The notes: a model not told the origin generated them from the sequence alone. 64,000 nt of DNA from Longimicrobium sp. (GCA_036389135.1 DASVQP010000129.1:62001-126000); one strand, 5' to 3'; shown: positions 27,124-35,707, counted from the stretch's first letter. Numbers and translations: made by a program.

Positions 27124-27207
27124 AGGCACTAGGCACTAGGCACTAGGCACTAGGCACTAGGCACTAGGCACTAGGCACTAGGCACTTGGCACTTGGCACT
27201 TGGCACT
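27124..27207 (+). repeat. 12-copy heptamer tandem array upstream of hcp
   Basis: Nine perfect copies of AGGCACT (27124-27186) are followed by three of TGGCACT (27187-27207), then decay to TAGGACT and CAGCACT. The array ends about 50 bp before hcp. A shorter relative of the same unit (GGCACTT) lies at 42602-42636 upstream of bshA. Heptamer arrays can change copy number by slippage; because it lies outside a coding frame, any effect would be on transcription or promoter spacing. Confidence 0.95.
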
Positions 27208-27258
27208 TAGGACTCAGCACTTCCGTCCTCCCCCCAAACCCAACCAACACGAGGACCC

Positions 27259-27744
27259 ATGCCCGACGTAATCATGATGAAGATCGCAGGCGTACCCGGC
27301 ACCAGCCAGCTCAACGGCTTCGCGGAGCAGATCGAGCTGATGTCGTACAGCCACGGCGTGTCGCAGCAGGTGACCGGTGACGTGAGCAACACGGAGCGCA
27401 CCTCCGGGCGGCCCATCCACCAGGACTTCCACGTGACGAAGTACCTGGACAAGGCCAGCCCGCTCCTCAACCAGAAGTGCTGCGAGGCCACCAACCTCAA
27501 GACCGTCACCATCACCATCGGCCGCAACGACGCGGGCGCGGTGATCCCGCTCATCATCTACACCATGGAGGGGGTCGTCATCTCCTCCGTGTCGGTGGGC
27601 GGCGGCGGGGGCGACAAGCCGGTGGAGAGCGTGTCGCTCAACTACGCCTCCATCAAGTGGGACTACACGGCCCAAAAGGAAGAGAGCGGCGCCGCCGGCA
27701 CCGTCTCCGGAAGCTGGGACGTGGGCGCGAACAAGGTCCTGTAG
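27259..27744 (+). CDS. hcp: T6SS tube protein Hcp (TssD)
   Basis: 161 residues, the normal Hcp size. It begins MPDVIMMKIAGVPGTSQLNGF and shows the family's GRPIHQDFHVTKYLDKASPLL and ESVSLNYASIKWDYTAQ segments. Hexameric rings stack into the tube expelled by sheath contraction, and the lumen can carry small effectors. It is separated from tssC by a long gap and lies 1 bp before tssE. Confidence 0.96.
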   Translation: MPDVIMMKIAGVPGTSQLNGFAEQIELMSYSHGVSQQVTGDVSNTERTSGRPIHQDFHVTKYLDKASPLLNQKCCEATNLKTVTITIGRNDAGAVIPLIIYTMEGVVISSVSVGGGGGDKPVESVSLNYASIKWDYTAQKEESGAAGTVSGSWDVGANKVL

Positions 27745-27745
27745 C

Positions 27746-28216
27746 TTGCGCGAGCCGGGTCACACCCGCGGCGCGCGTGCCCTCCTCTTCGACCGCTTCT
27801 TCCTGCCACAGGAAGAAGCGGCCGAGGGGGAGGAGCCCGTGCGCGTGCTGGACCGCGAGGGGCTTCACCTGTCCGTGCGGCGCGAGCTGCAGCGCCTGCT
27901 GAACACGCGGTGCCCCGTCCCCGCGGAGGTGGCCGCGGCCCGCCCCCGCACCGTGCTGGAGTACGGCCTCGCCGACTTCAGCCACCTGTACACCCGCGAC
28001 GCCGTAGCCCGCGGCGAGCTCGCCACCGAGGTGGAGCGCGCGGTGGCCGCGTACGAGCCGCGCCTGCGGAACGCCCGCGCCACCGTGGACGACGCCGGGA
28101 GCGAGCGCGGGCTGCGCGTGAGCATCCACGCCCAGATGGTGGTGGGCGACGTGGTGGAGGAGGTGAGCTTCGTGGAGCTGGAGATGACCGGATCGTACGG
28201 TGGAGGCGCGCGGTGA
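27746..28216 (+). CDS. tssE: T6SS baseplate protein TssE (gp25-like)
   Basis: 156 residues from TTG at 27746. The gp25/lysozyme-like family pattern is seen in LLFDRFF near the start, the SVRRELQRLLNTR helix with TVLEYGLADFS (the conserved GL.D), ERAVAAYEPRLRNARATV and a closing beta strand. It nucleates sheath assembly on the baseplate. The TGA overlaps the tssF GTG. Confidence 0.92.
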   Translation: MREPGHTRGARALLFDRFFLPQEEAAEGEEPVRVLDREGLHLSVRRELQRLLNTRCPVPAEVAAARPRTVLEYGLADFSHLYTRDAVARGELATEVERAVAAYEPRLRNARATVDDAGSERGLRVSIHAQMVVGDVVEEVSFVELEMTGSYGGGAR

Positions 28217-30003
28217 GGGGGCGCGGCGAGAGCGACCTCCTCAGCTACTACCAGGCCGAGCTCACCGACCTGCGCGAGGCGGGGGCGGAGTTCGCGCGCA
28301 CCCACCCCCGCGTGGCGCGGCGCCTGGAGCTGGGCGGCGACGAGTCGCCCGACCCGCACGTGGAGCGGCTGATCGAGTCGTTCGCGTACCTCACCGCGCG
28401 CATCCAGCAGCAGCTGGACGACGAGTTCCCCGATGCGGCGGCGGCGCTGCTGGGGGTGCTCTACCCGCACTACACGGCACCCATTCCGTCCACCACGGTG
28501 GCGCGCTTCAGGGTGGCGGAGGGGCAGGGGAAGCTGACCACGGGGCACCGCATCCGCCGCGGGACGCCGCTGGTGGCGCACACGCCGGACGGCCTCCTCT
28601 GCCGCTTCCGCACCTGCTACCCGGTCACGCTCTGGCCGCTCGAGGTGAAGTACGCCGGCATCGAATCCGCCGACCGGGTGGCGGCGCCGCGCGGCACCCA
28701 GACCATCCTGCGCATCCGCATGCGCGGCTGGGGCGATCCCCCGGCGCGGCCGGACACCCTGCGCTTCTACCTTGGCGACGAGCTGCGCGGCGCCGCGGCG
28801 CTGTACGAGCTCCTCTTTGCCCACGCGGGCGGCGTGTACGTGCGCGAGGGCGAGGAGGGACCGCTGATCCCGCTCCCCGCCGATTCGCTGCGCCCCGTCG
28901 GCTTCCGGCGCGACGAGGCGATGCTGTACGCCCCCGAGCACGCGCACCCCGGCTACCGCCTGCTGCAGGAGTACTTCGCCAACCCGCGCAAGTTTCTCTT
29001 CGCCGAGTTCGCGAACCTGGCCGGGGCGGTGCCGCCGGGCGCGGAGTGGGAGCTGATCGTGCCGCTGCGCCGCCAGGCACCGGATTGGCTGCGCGTAACC
29101 GCGGAGTCGTTCCAGCTCGGGTGCACCCCCATCATCAACCTCTTCGACCGCCTCACCGAGCCGATCCGCCTGGACGAGCGGCGCTCGGAGTACCGCCTGG
29201 TGCCGGACGTGCGCCGCATGGCGACCACGGAGGTGCACACCATCCTCAAAGTGTCGTCCTCCAGCGATCCCAAGCACGAGGCGGGGAAGTACCAGCCGCT
29301 CTACTCCTTTTCGCACGGCAGCCCGGCGCGCGCGTACTGGCACTCGCGGCGCGTCCCCAGCCCCATCCGCAGCGTGGGGGGAACGGAGGTGCTGCTCTCC
29401 TTCGTGGACCTGGACTTCAACCCCGCCCTCCCGGCCGAGCGCACGGTGTGGGCGCACACGCTGTGCACCAACCGCCACCTGGCGGTGCAGCTTCCGCCGG
29501 GGCACTTCCTGCAGATCGAGGAGTCGGCGCCGCTGCACGCCGTCACCGTGCTGCACACCCCCACGCCGCAGCGCGACCCGCCCATGGCCGGCGCCACGCT
29601 GTGGCGCCTCGTATCGCAGCTCTCGCTCAATCACCTGTCGCTGGAGGGGCCCGCGGGGCTGCGCTCGCTGCAGGAGACGCTGCGGCTGTACAACGGCGCC
29701 TACGGCAGCCCCGGCTCGGAGCAGCAGGCCTCGGGCGTCACGGCCATCGACTGCCGCCGCGTGGTGCGCCGCGCCGGGCACGGCGAGTGGCGGGGGATGT
29801 GCCGTGGCACCGAGATCACCCTCACCTTCGACGAGACCTGCTTCGCCGGCACGCGCGCCTTTCTGCTGGCCTCCGTGCTGCGCCACTTCCTGGGGCTGTA
29901 CGCGCCCATCAACTCGTTCACCCAGACCATCGCGCGCGGACCCGAGGCGGGCGAGGAGTGGAAGACATGGCCGCCGCTGACGGGCGAGCAGAGCGTCCTG
30001 TAG
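28213..30003 (+). CDS. tssF: T6SS baseplate protein TssF (VasA family)
   Basis: 596 residues from GTG at 28213, which overlaps the tssE stop and gives the canonical opening LLSYYQAELTDLREAGAEFA. Further TssF marks: DPHVERLIESFAYLTARIQQ, FPDAAAALLGVLYPHYTAPIPS, and the late FLGLYAPINSFTQT. Two TssF with one TssG form the wedge that surrounds VgrG. It overlaps tssG by 37 bp. Confidence 0.95.
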   Translation: MRGRGESDLLSYYQAELTDLREAGAEFARTHPRVARRLELGGDESPDPHVERLIESFAYLTARIQQQLDDEFPDAAAALLGVLYPHYTAPIPSTTVARFRVAEGQGKLTTGHRIRRGTPLVAHTPDGLLCRFRTCYPVTLWPLEVKYAGIESADRVAAPRGTQTILRIRMRGWGDPPARPDTLRFYLGDELRGAAALYELLFAHAGGVYVREGEEGPLIPLPADSLRPVGFRRDEAMLYAPEHAHPGYRLLQEYFANPRKFLFAEFANLAGAVPPGAEWELIVPLRRQAPDWLRVTAESFQLGCTPIINLFDRLTEPIRLDERRSEYRLVPDVRRMATTEVHTILKVSSSSDPKHEAGKYQPLYSFSHGSPARAYWHSRRVPSPIRSVGGTEVLLSFVDLDFNPALPAERTVWAHTLCTNRHLAVQLPPGHFLQIEESAPLHAVTVLHTPTPQRDPPMAGATLWRLVSQLSLNHLSLEGPAGLRSLQETLRLYNGAYGSPGSEQQASGVTAIDCRRVVRRAGHGEWRGMCRGTEITLTFDETCFAGTRAFLLASVLRHFLGLYAPINSFTQTIARGPEAGEEWKTWPPLTGEQSVL

Positions 30004-30998
30004 CCGACCTCCTCTTCGATCGCGGAGAGGCGGGCGGCTGGGAGTTCTGGCAGGCCGTCCGCCTGCTGGAAGGGCTCCGCGACCGGCAGCGTCCCGGCGC
30101 GCGGCGGGCGGTGCGCTTCTCGTCGCACGTGGGGCTCGCATTCCCCACCACCGACATCGCCTCCATCACCGAGGCCACGGACGAGGACGGGAACCCGGTG
30201 GAGGGTGCCCCGCCGCGCATGTCCGTGCACTTCATGGGTTTGGCGGGGGTGATGGGTCCGCTTCCGCACCCGTTCACGGAGCTGGTGCTGGAGCGCTCTT
30301 CGCGCAGCAACCCCGCGCTCCGCGACTTCCTGGACCTCTTCAACGACCGCCTGCTGCGCCTGGCGTACGGCGTCCGCAAAAAGAACCGCATCGCCCTCTC
30401 CCTCAGCCCGCCCGAGGGGACGGAGGTGGCCCGCGCGCTCTTTCCGCTGGCCGGGCTCGGCGCGCCCAGCCTGCGCCGCCGCATGGAGCCGGAGGGGGTG
30501 CCGGATGCGGGGGTCCTAGCGCACGCCGGGCTCCTGGCGCAGCACCCACGCTCCATGGCGGGGCTGGAGGGGATGCTCTCCAGCCACTTCGGCGTGCGCA
30601 TCCGCGGGCGGCAGTTCGAGGGGCGCTGGCTCCCCGTGGAACCCGATCAGCACACGCGCATCGGCCCCGGCGGCCGCAACAATCGCCTGGGAAGCGACGC
30701 GATGCTCGGCACGCGCTTCTGGGACCAGTCCGCCGCCTTCCAGCTCCACGTAGGCCCGCTGACGCTGGCGCAGTACCGCGCCTTCCTGCCGGACGGCCAC
30801 GCGCACCGCCCCCTGCGCGAGTTGACGCGCTTCTACGCGGGCGCGGATCTGGACTTCACGGCCCGCCTCGTGCTGGACGCGGGCGAAGTCCCCAGCTCCA
30901 CTCTCAAGCGCGGCGCCGAGCCGCGCCTGGGGTGGACGAGCTGGCTGGGCCGGACTTCGCTTCCCGCGGCCAAGGTGATCAAGATGAGGGCACCCTGA
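29967..30998 (+). CDS. tssG: T6SS baseplate protein TssG (VasB family)
   Basis: 343 residues from ATG at 29967 with GGAG 9 bases upstream, starting inside tssF. TssG features: GWEFWQAVRLLE near residue 30, VRFSSHVGLAFPTTDI, FMGLAGVMGPLPHPFTELVL, RDFLDLFNDRLLRLAY, and the C-terminal GWTSWLG. It completes the baseplate wedge with TssF and TssE. The last 67 bp also encode the start of the SGNH hydrolase. Confidence 0.95.
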   Translation: MAAADGRAERPVADLLFDRGEAGGWEFWQAVRLLEGLRDRQRPGARRAVRFSSHVGLAFPTTDIASITEATDEDGNPVEGAPPRMSVHFMGLAGVMGPLPHPFTELVLERSSRSNPALRDFLDLFNDRLLRLAYGVRKKNRIALSLSPPEGTEVARALFPLAGLGAPSLRRRMEPEGVPDAGVLAHAGLLAQHPRSMAGLEGMLSSHFGVRIRGRQFEGRWLPVEPDQHTRIGPGGRNNRLGSDAMLGTRFWDQSAAFQLHVGPLTLAQYRAFLPDGHAHRPLRELTRFYAGADLDFTARLVLDAGEVPSSTLKRGAEPRLGWTSWLGRTSLPAAKVIKMRAP

Positions 30999-31588
30999 GG
31001 TTCCTGGCGCTGGGCGACTCGTACACCATCGGCGAGGGCGTCGCGGAGGCCGAGCGCTGGCCGGTGCGCCTGGCGGCGATGCTGGCGGAGCAGGGCATCC
31101 GCTTGGACCCGCCCGAGATCATCGCCCGCACCGGCTGGACGACGGACGAGCTGGACGCCGCCATCGACGCGGCGGCCCCGGCGGGCGCGTACTCGCTGGT
31201 CACGCTGCTGGTTGGCGTCAACAACCAGTACCGCAGCCGCTCCGTGGAGGAGTACCGCGAGCACTTCCGCTTCCTGCTGGCGCGCGCGATCGGCTTCGCG
31301 GGAAACGAGGCGCGCCGCGTCCTGGTGCTCTCGATCCCGGACTGGGGCGTCACCCCCTTTGCCGCCGGCCGCGACCGCGCCGCCATCGCCCGCGAGATCG
31401 ACGCCTTCAACGCCATCGCGCGCGACGAAGCCGCCCACGCAGGCGCCCGCTGGGTGGACGTGACCCCCGCCTCCCGCGCCGCCGGCGCGCGCATGCTGGT
31501 GGACGACGGCCTTCACCCCTCTGGCGCCGCCTACGAGGAGTGGGCGCGGCTGGCGTTGCCGCACGCGGTGGAGGCGCTGAGGGCGTGA
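30932..31588 (+). CDS. SGNH/GDSL hydrolase overlapping the end of tssG
   Basis: 218 residues from GTG at 30932, inside tssG. No other ATG, GTG or TTG start keeps the catalytic block. SGNH signatures: block I LALGDSYTIGEG with nucleophile S30, GVNNQYR (block III Asn, about residues 93-99), and D192-x-x-H195 in DDGLHPSG. It lacks a signal peptide. Members hydrolyse esters of lipids, sugars or peptidoglycan. Its fusion-like overlap with the final T6SS gene suggests co-expression and raises the option of an effector or accessory esterase, which is unproven. Confidence 0.82.
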   Translation: MDELAGPDFASRGQGDQDEGTLRFLALGDSYTIGEGVAEAERWPVRLAAMLAEQGIRLDPPEIIARTGWTTDELDAAIDAAAPAGAYSLVTLLVGVNNQYRSRSVEEYREHFRFLLARAIGFAGNEARRVLVLSIPDWGVTPFAAGRDRAAIAREIDAFNAIARDEAAHAGARWVDVTPASRAAGARMLVDDGLHPSGAAYEEWARLALPHAVEALRA

Positions 31589-31882
31589 GGGGCCGGCATC
31601 GCGGGCCCCCACCCCCGCTCGTCACCTCGCGGCCCCTCCCCCAATAACTACCTGGGGGAGGGGCGTTTGCGTGCATCCGTGCGGGCGGCTCGTGGCGGCA
31701 CGGGCAGCCACGTGAGGCTGCCCCTAGGGGGTTGTGTGCGTTGCGCGGGGGTCGAGGCGGGGGCAGGCGGTGGGCGCGATAAATCGCGCCCCTACCTGGA
31801 TTTGCGGGCGTGGGCGTCTTCAGCCCCCTCTCCCGTTATCGGGAGAGGGGGCAGGCGAGTGTAACGAGCCGGGGGTGAGGGC
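31589..31882. repeat. cluster of intergenic palindromes (copy A)
   Basis: No gene is supported here. The stretch holds, in order, a hairpin with arms CCCCTCCCCCA / TGGGGGAGGGG, a GGGCAGCC / GGCTGCCC palindrome with a CTA tail (31702-31726), a GGGCGCGAT / ATCGCGCCC palindrome with a CCTAC tail (31772-31795), and a GCCCCCTCTCCCG / CGGGAGAGGGGGC hairpin near 31833-31862. The same modules recur at 33.4-33.8, 42.3-42.6 and 49.6-49.7 kb. They lie between the convergent SGNH and zinc-ribbon genes. Confidence 0.85.
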
Positions 31883-32971
31883 CTACCGCGCCCGCGTACT
31901 ATCCATCCCCAGCAGCTCCACCGCGCCGGCGCGGCTCACCTTGATGCGCACCGGAGCGCCCACGCGGAGCTGCTGGAAGCGGTCGAGGGTGACGGGAGTT
32001 TCGTAGGTGTCGCCGTCTTCTTCGCGGAAGCGAAGGATGTACTTTTCGGTGCGGGCGCCCTCGCGCTGGCGCTCGCGCAGGCGGGTGACGGGCCACGCGG
32101 GATTGGCGGGCTCGCTGGGCTCGTCTGCTTCGCCGCGGGCGGCGAGGACGGTGTCGCGCACCCAGCGCTCGATGTCGTAGTCGTGCTTGGTGGCGTAGAC
32201 CGGCTCCTTGCGGTACACGGGGTCCTGGTACTTCTCGGTGCGGTAGCGCGTCTCGTACTCGGGCTCGGTGCAGGTGCGGTCCTCGAAGTGGCCGTTCCCC
32301 AGGTCGCGCGAGCCGCAGGTGTAGGTGCGCGTGCCGGTCTGCACTCGTTCGGAGACCTGCCGCTCCTTGGTCTCGTAGTGGTCCAGCACCTGGCGGTAAT
32401 CGCGGATCGCGCGGTAGCTGCGCACCGGGCGCCCGCCCGAGGGCACGGACCAGTCCGATTCGCGCACGGTGCGGTACGCCTGCACTTCCAGAGTGCGGTC
32501 CCACGTCTTGGCGTCCACGACGGCCGTGACTTCCTGCGGGCTGAAGATCCACCACACCATCGCCGCGATGGCCGCCAGCACGCCGCGTCCCATCCACGGC
32601 GAGCGGCGCTTCGGAGGGATCGCAGCGGCGGCCAGCGGGGCGGTGCGCCGCTCCTTGCCGTCGCGCGGGATCTCGTCCATGTCGTAGTCGTGGACGTCCT
32701 GCGCGTCGCTGCTGCCACGCGGCGCCCCGCAGCCGGGGCAGTCCGCCTCGGTGGCGTGCGCGCTGGCGCCGCAGTGCTCGCACACCCAGTCCGCGCCTGC
32801 CTGGGCCAGGGCGAGCTGGGCGGCGTCGGTGACTTCGGGCGCGTCTTCGGGAAGGTAGAAGCGGGTGCCGTCGGGGCGGGGAAGCGCGCAGCCGGGACAG
32901 TTCACCTGGCGGCCGGGGTTGCCCACGGCGCCGCACGAGGTGCAGTCCCAGCGTCCTTCGCGTATGGCCAT
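31883..32971 (-). CDS. double zinc-ribbon membrane protein of unknown role
   Basis: 362 residues from the ATG at 32971; an upstream in-frame ATG at 33025 would add a low-complexity Pro/Ala stretch. Two Cys4 ribbons are seen: WDCTSCGAVGN...VNCPGCALP (about 6-32) and WVCEHCGASAH...DCPGCGAPRG (about 60-90). A transmembrane helix (about 130-148, LAAIAAMVWWIF) leads to a long extracytoplasmic part rich in Tyr, Arg and Glu, with a Cys pair in TYTCGSRD and EDRTCTEP. The fold of the last part is not recognised. It is transcribed against the T6SS genes. Confidence 0.72.
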   Translation of the reverse strand: MAIREGRWDCTSCGAVGNPGRQVNCPGCALPRPDGTRFYLPEDAPEVTDAAQLALAQAGADWVCEHCGASAHATEADCPGCGAPRGSSDAQDVHDYDMDEIPRDGKERRTAPLAAAAIPPKRRSPWMGRGVLAAIAAMVWWIFSPQEVTAVVDAKTWDRTLEVQAYRTVRESDWSVPSGGRPVRSYRAIRDYRQVLDHYETKERQVSERVQTGTRTYTCGSRDLGNGHFEDRTCTEPEYETRYRTEKYQDPVYRKEPVYATKHDYDIERWVRDTVLAARGEADEPSEPANPAWPVTRLRERQREGARTEKYILRFREEDGDTYETPVTLDRFQQLRVGAPVRIKVSRAGAVELLGMDSTRAR

Positions 32972-33151
32972 CGGTCGTCGTCCGGAGGGTGCCGCGAGGG
33001 AGGGCGGCGGTGGAGGGTGCGCCACGTGCAGGCTTCAACTATGCGCGAATGCACGGCTTCCTGCAAGCCGCGGGTGATGCTCATCGATCCATAACCCGCC
33101 CGCCGCCGCCATGGCGTTATCTTCCCGCGCCAACCCTCACCGCGCCGACCC

Positions 33152-33427
33152 ATGCCGATTCGCGACGACCTGTACCAGAAGATGATCGAGGAGCGCCAGT
33201 CCGCCGAGTCCGAAGCGCGCCGCGGCGACCTGCGGCGCTGGCTGGTGGTGCTGGCGGTGTGCCTCCTCTGGCAGCTCGCGGGGGGCGCCCTGGTCGTCTT
33301 CGCCTTCCACACCCACATGCCCCACGCCGACGCCATGCAGATCGTGTGGGGCGGCTTCGGCATCGCGGCGGCGGGCACGGTGCTCACCGTCGCCATCGGC
33401 GCGCCGAAGCAGGGGCGGGAGGAGTAG
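33152..33427 (+). CDS. small membrane protein with two transmembrane helices
   Basis: 91 residues. A charged N-terminal helix (MPIRDDLYQKMIEERQ) is followed by two hydrophobic helices (about 29-52 and 62-82) separated by a short HTHMPHADA loop, and a basic/acidic tail GAPKQGREE. No family is recognised. It is flanked by divergent and repeat-filled sequence and appears to be a stand-alone gene. Confidence 0.6.
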   Translation: MPIRDDLYQKMIEERQSAESEARRGDLRRWLVVLAVCLLWQLAGGALVVFAFHTHMPHADAMQIVWGGFGIAAAGTVLTVAIGAPKQGREE

Positions 33428-33800
33428 GCGCCCTCTCCCCGCTCGTTCCTCGCTGCCCCTCTCCCACACTGCTGGGAGAGGGGCGTATGCGTGCATGGGT
33501 GGGATGGCGGGGTGCGTCGCGGGGGCGGGCACGGGCAGCCACATGGGGCGGCCCCTACGGGATTCGTGGCGGCGGCGGGGGGCGAGGTGGGGCAGGCGGC
33601 GGGCAGACACGCAGGTCTGCCCCTACCAGGGACGGTGCGAATGGCGGGGGTCGAGGTGGGGGCGAGGGCGGGCGCGATGAATCGCGCCCCTACCGGATCG
33701 ATGCGTTTCCCAATACGGAGACACCGCGCAGATGGCGGCGATCTCCCCCCTCTCCCAGCAGTTTGGGAGAGGGGGGCCGGGGGGGTGAGGGTGTCGGCGG
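33428..33800. repeat. cluster of intergenic palindromes (copy B)
   Basis: The gap to 33963 carries no supported gene. Modules in order: CTCTCCC / GGGAGAG hairpin (about 33463-33484) followed by TATGCGTGCAT as in copy A; GGGCAGCC ... GGCGGCCC with CTAC (33533-33558); GGGCAGAC ... GTCTGCCC with CTAC (33601-33626); GGGCGCGAT / ATCGCGCCC with CCTAC (33670-33693); and a second CCCCTCTCCCA / TGGGAGAGGGG hairpin (about 33747-33777). All three palindrome types share GGGC outside and GCCCCTAC at the right end. Confidence 0.88.
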
Positions 33801-33963
33801 AGCCCTAACCCTGTTTCTACCCACCGCGCCACAACGCGTTTCAGTCATTCCGCTTGCAACCATCCACCTCCCACACGTTCTACCCACCCCCGTTGCTCCC
33901 CGGCGACGACGGGGATATCATCCGGGGCATCCCAGAGACGATCCCCGCACCCACGCTCCGCGC

Positions 33964-35559
33964 ATGAAACGCAGAGAGTTCATCCTCCGTAGCGCAGGGG
34001 GCGCCGCGCTGGCGCTCGCGCCGTCGCAGCTCCGCGCCGCGGGGCAGCTGCACGACGACCCGGACTACAAGGCGCTCACCGGCCGGGCGCTGGATGCGGC
34101 GCGCGGGGCCGGCGCCAGCTACGCGGACGTGCGCATCACGCGCAACCGCAGCCAGTCCATCGCCACGCGCGAGCGGCGCATCACCGGGTTCGACGACGGG
34201 GAGACGTTCGGGTTCGGCGTGCGGGCGCTGGTCAACGGGGCGTGGGGGTTCGCCGCGTCGCGCGACCTGACGCTGGAGGAGGTGGAGCGTGTGGCGCGGT
34301 CGGCGGCGTCGCAGGCGCGGGCCAGCGCGGCCACCCTGCGCCGCCCCGTGGAGCTCGCCCCCGCGGAGGTGCACCGCGACGCGACGTGGCGCTCGCCGAT
34401 CCAGACCGACCCGTTCGACATCCCCATCGAGGAAAAGGTGGCGGTGCTGCTGGGCGCCAACGAGGCCGCGCTCCGGGTGCAGGGTGCCCGCTTCGTCACC
34501 TCGTCGATGTTCTTCCTGCGCGAGGAGAAGACGTACGCCAACACCGACGGCTCGTACATCACGCAGACGATCTACCGGTCGTATCCGCAGATGAACGTCA
34601 CGGCGGTGTCGGCGGACGGGAGCGACTTCCAGACGCGCATGTCCACCGACGTGCAGCCGATGGGGCTGGGATACGAGCACGTGCGCGCATCGCGGCTGGC
34701 GGAGAACGCGCCGCGCTGGGCGGAGGACGCGGTGAAGAAGCTCACCGCGAAGCCGGTGGAGCCGGGGCGCTTCGACCTGGTGCTCCTTCCCTCGCACCTC
34801 TTCCTGACGATCCACGAGTCGATCGCGCACCCCACCGAGCTGGACCGCATCATGGGGTACGAGGCCAACTTCGCGGGAACGTCGTTCATCAGTCCCATCC
34901 AGGACTTCCTGGGGAAGTTCCGCTACGGGCCGGCCAACTTCAACATCCAGGCGGAGCGCAGCGCCCCCGGGTCGCTGGCCACGGTGGGGTACGACGACGA
35001 GGGCGTGCGGCCGGACGAGTACCTGATCGTCAAGAACGGCATCCTCAACGACCTGCAGACGACGCGCGAGCAGGCGCCGCTGCTGGCGGACTGGTACCGC
35101 CAGCAGGGGAAGCCGGTGCGCAGCCACGGCAACTCGTACGCGCAGAGCTGGAGCGACGTGCAGTTCCAGCGCATGCCCAACGTCAACCTGATGCCCAACC
35201 CGGAGCGCGACGTCACGCTGGACGAGCTGGTGGGCGACGTGCAGGACGGCATCCTGATCGAGGGGCGCGGCTCGTACTCCATCGACCAGCAGCGCTACAA
35301 CGCGCAGTTCGGCGGGCAGACCTTCCACGAGATCAGAAACGGCAAGGTCGGCGGGATGCTCAAGGACGTGGCGTACCAGATGAGGACCCCCGAGTTCTGG
35401 AACGCGGTGGACGGAATCGGGGGGCGGAGCAGCTACTTCGTGGGCGGCTCCTTCAACGACGGCAAGGGGCAGCCGTCGCAGTCCAACGCGGTGTCGCACG
35501 GGTGCCCGCCGGTGCGCGTGCGCAAGATCAACGTCATCAACACGGGCCGCCGCGGGTAG
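33964..35559 (+). CDS. TldD-like metalloprotease with a Tat signal
   Basis: 531 residues from ATG at 33964. The N-terminus MKRREFILRSAGGAALALA is a twin-arginine signal (RREFIL), so the folded protein is probably exported. The TldD/PmbA domain follows, with DVRITRNRSQSIATRERRI, FGFGVRALVNGAWGF and the metal-binding HExxxH in H284-E-S-I-A-H289. Cytoplasmic TldD works with TldE/PmbA to cleave unfolded peptides or process microcins. No partner gene lies adjacent, and the predicted export is unlike the E. coli protein. Confidence 0.88.
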   Translation: MKRREFILRSAGGAALALAPSQLRAAGQLHDDPDYKALTGRALDAARGAGASYADVRITRNRSQSIATRERRITGFDDGETFGFGVRALVNGAWGFAASRDLTLEEVERVARSAASQARASAATLRRPVELAPAEVHRDATWRSPIQTDPFDIPIEEKVAVLLGANEAALRVQGARFVTSSMFFLREEKTYANTDGSYITQTIYRSYPQMNVTAVSADGSDFQTRMSTDVQPMGLGYEHVRASRLAENAPRWAEDAVKKLTAKPVEPGRFDLVLLPSHLFLTIHESIAHPTELDRIMGYEANFAGTSFISPIQDFLGKFRYGPANFNIQAERSAPGSLATVGYDDEGVRPDEYLIVKNGILNDLQTTREQAPLLADWYRQQGKPVRSHGNSYAQSWSDVQFQRMPNVNLMPNPERDVTLDELVGDVQDGILIEGRGSYSIDQQRYNAQFGGQTFHEIRNGKVGGMLKDVAYQMRTPEFWNAVDGIGGRSSYFVGGSFNDGKGQPSQSNAVSHGCPPVRVRKINVINTGRRG

Positions 35560-35677
35560 ACCGTCCCGGCGGGACCCTTACGCGGCGGTGCGTGTACCGA
35601 TGCCCCGAAAGGGGTAATCGTGCCCCTGGCAACGCGTTGGGTGCATCCGGCCCACCGCCGCGGTCCGCCGTCGCAGG

Positions 35678-35707
35678 TTGACGCGGGAGCGCGGCGGGGG
35701 TTAGTTT
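35678..35707 (+). promoter_or_regulatory. candidate promoter for secDF
   Basis: TTGACG (35678-35683), an 18-base spacer and TAGTTT (35702-35707) lie 78 bases before secD in a gap of 225 bp that otherwise shows no gene. The downstream leader is AT-richer than its surroundings. Confidence 0.4.

Noticed and set aside
26862-27125. Possible 87-codon gene between tssC and hcp
   Set aside because: No ribosome site or conserved composition, and it lies over inverted repeats.
27124-27207. CRISPR array
   Set aside because: The repeats are heptamers in direct tandem without spacers, and no cas gene is present.
31667-32006. Short + strand frames across the copy A palindromes
   Set aside because: They are built of repeat sequence and run into the minus-strand zinc-ribbon gene.
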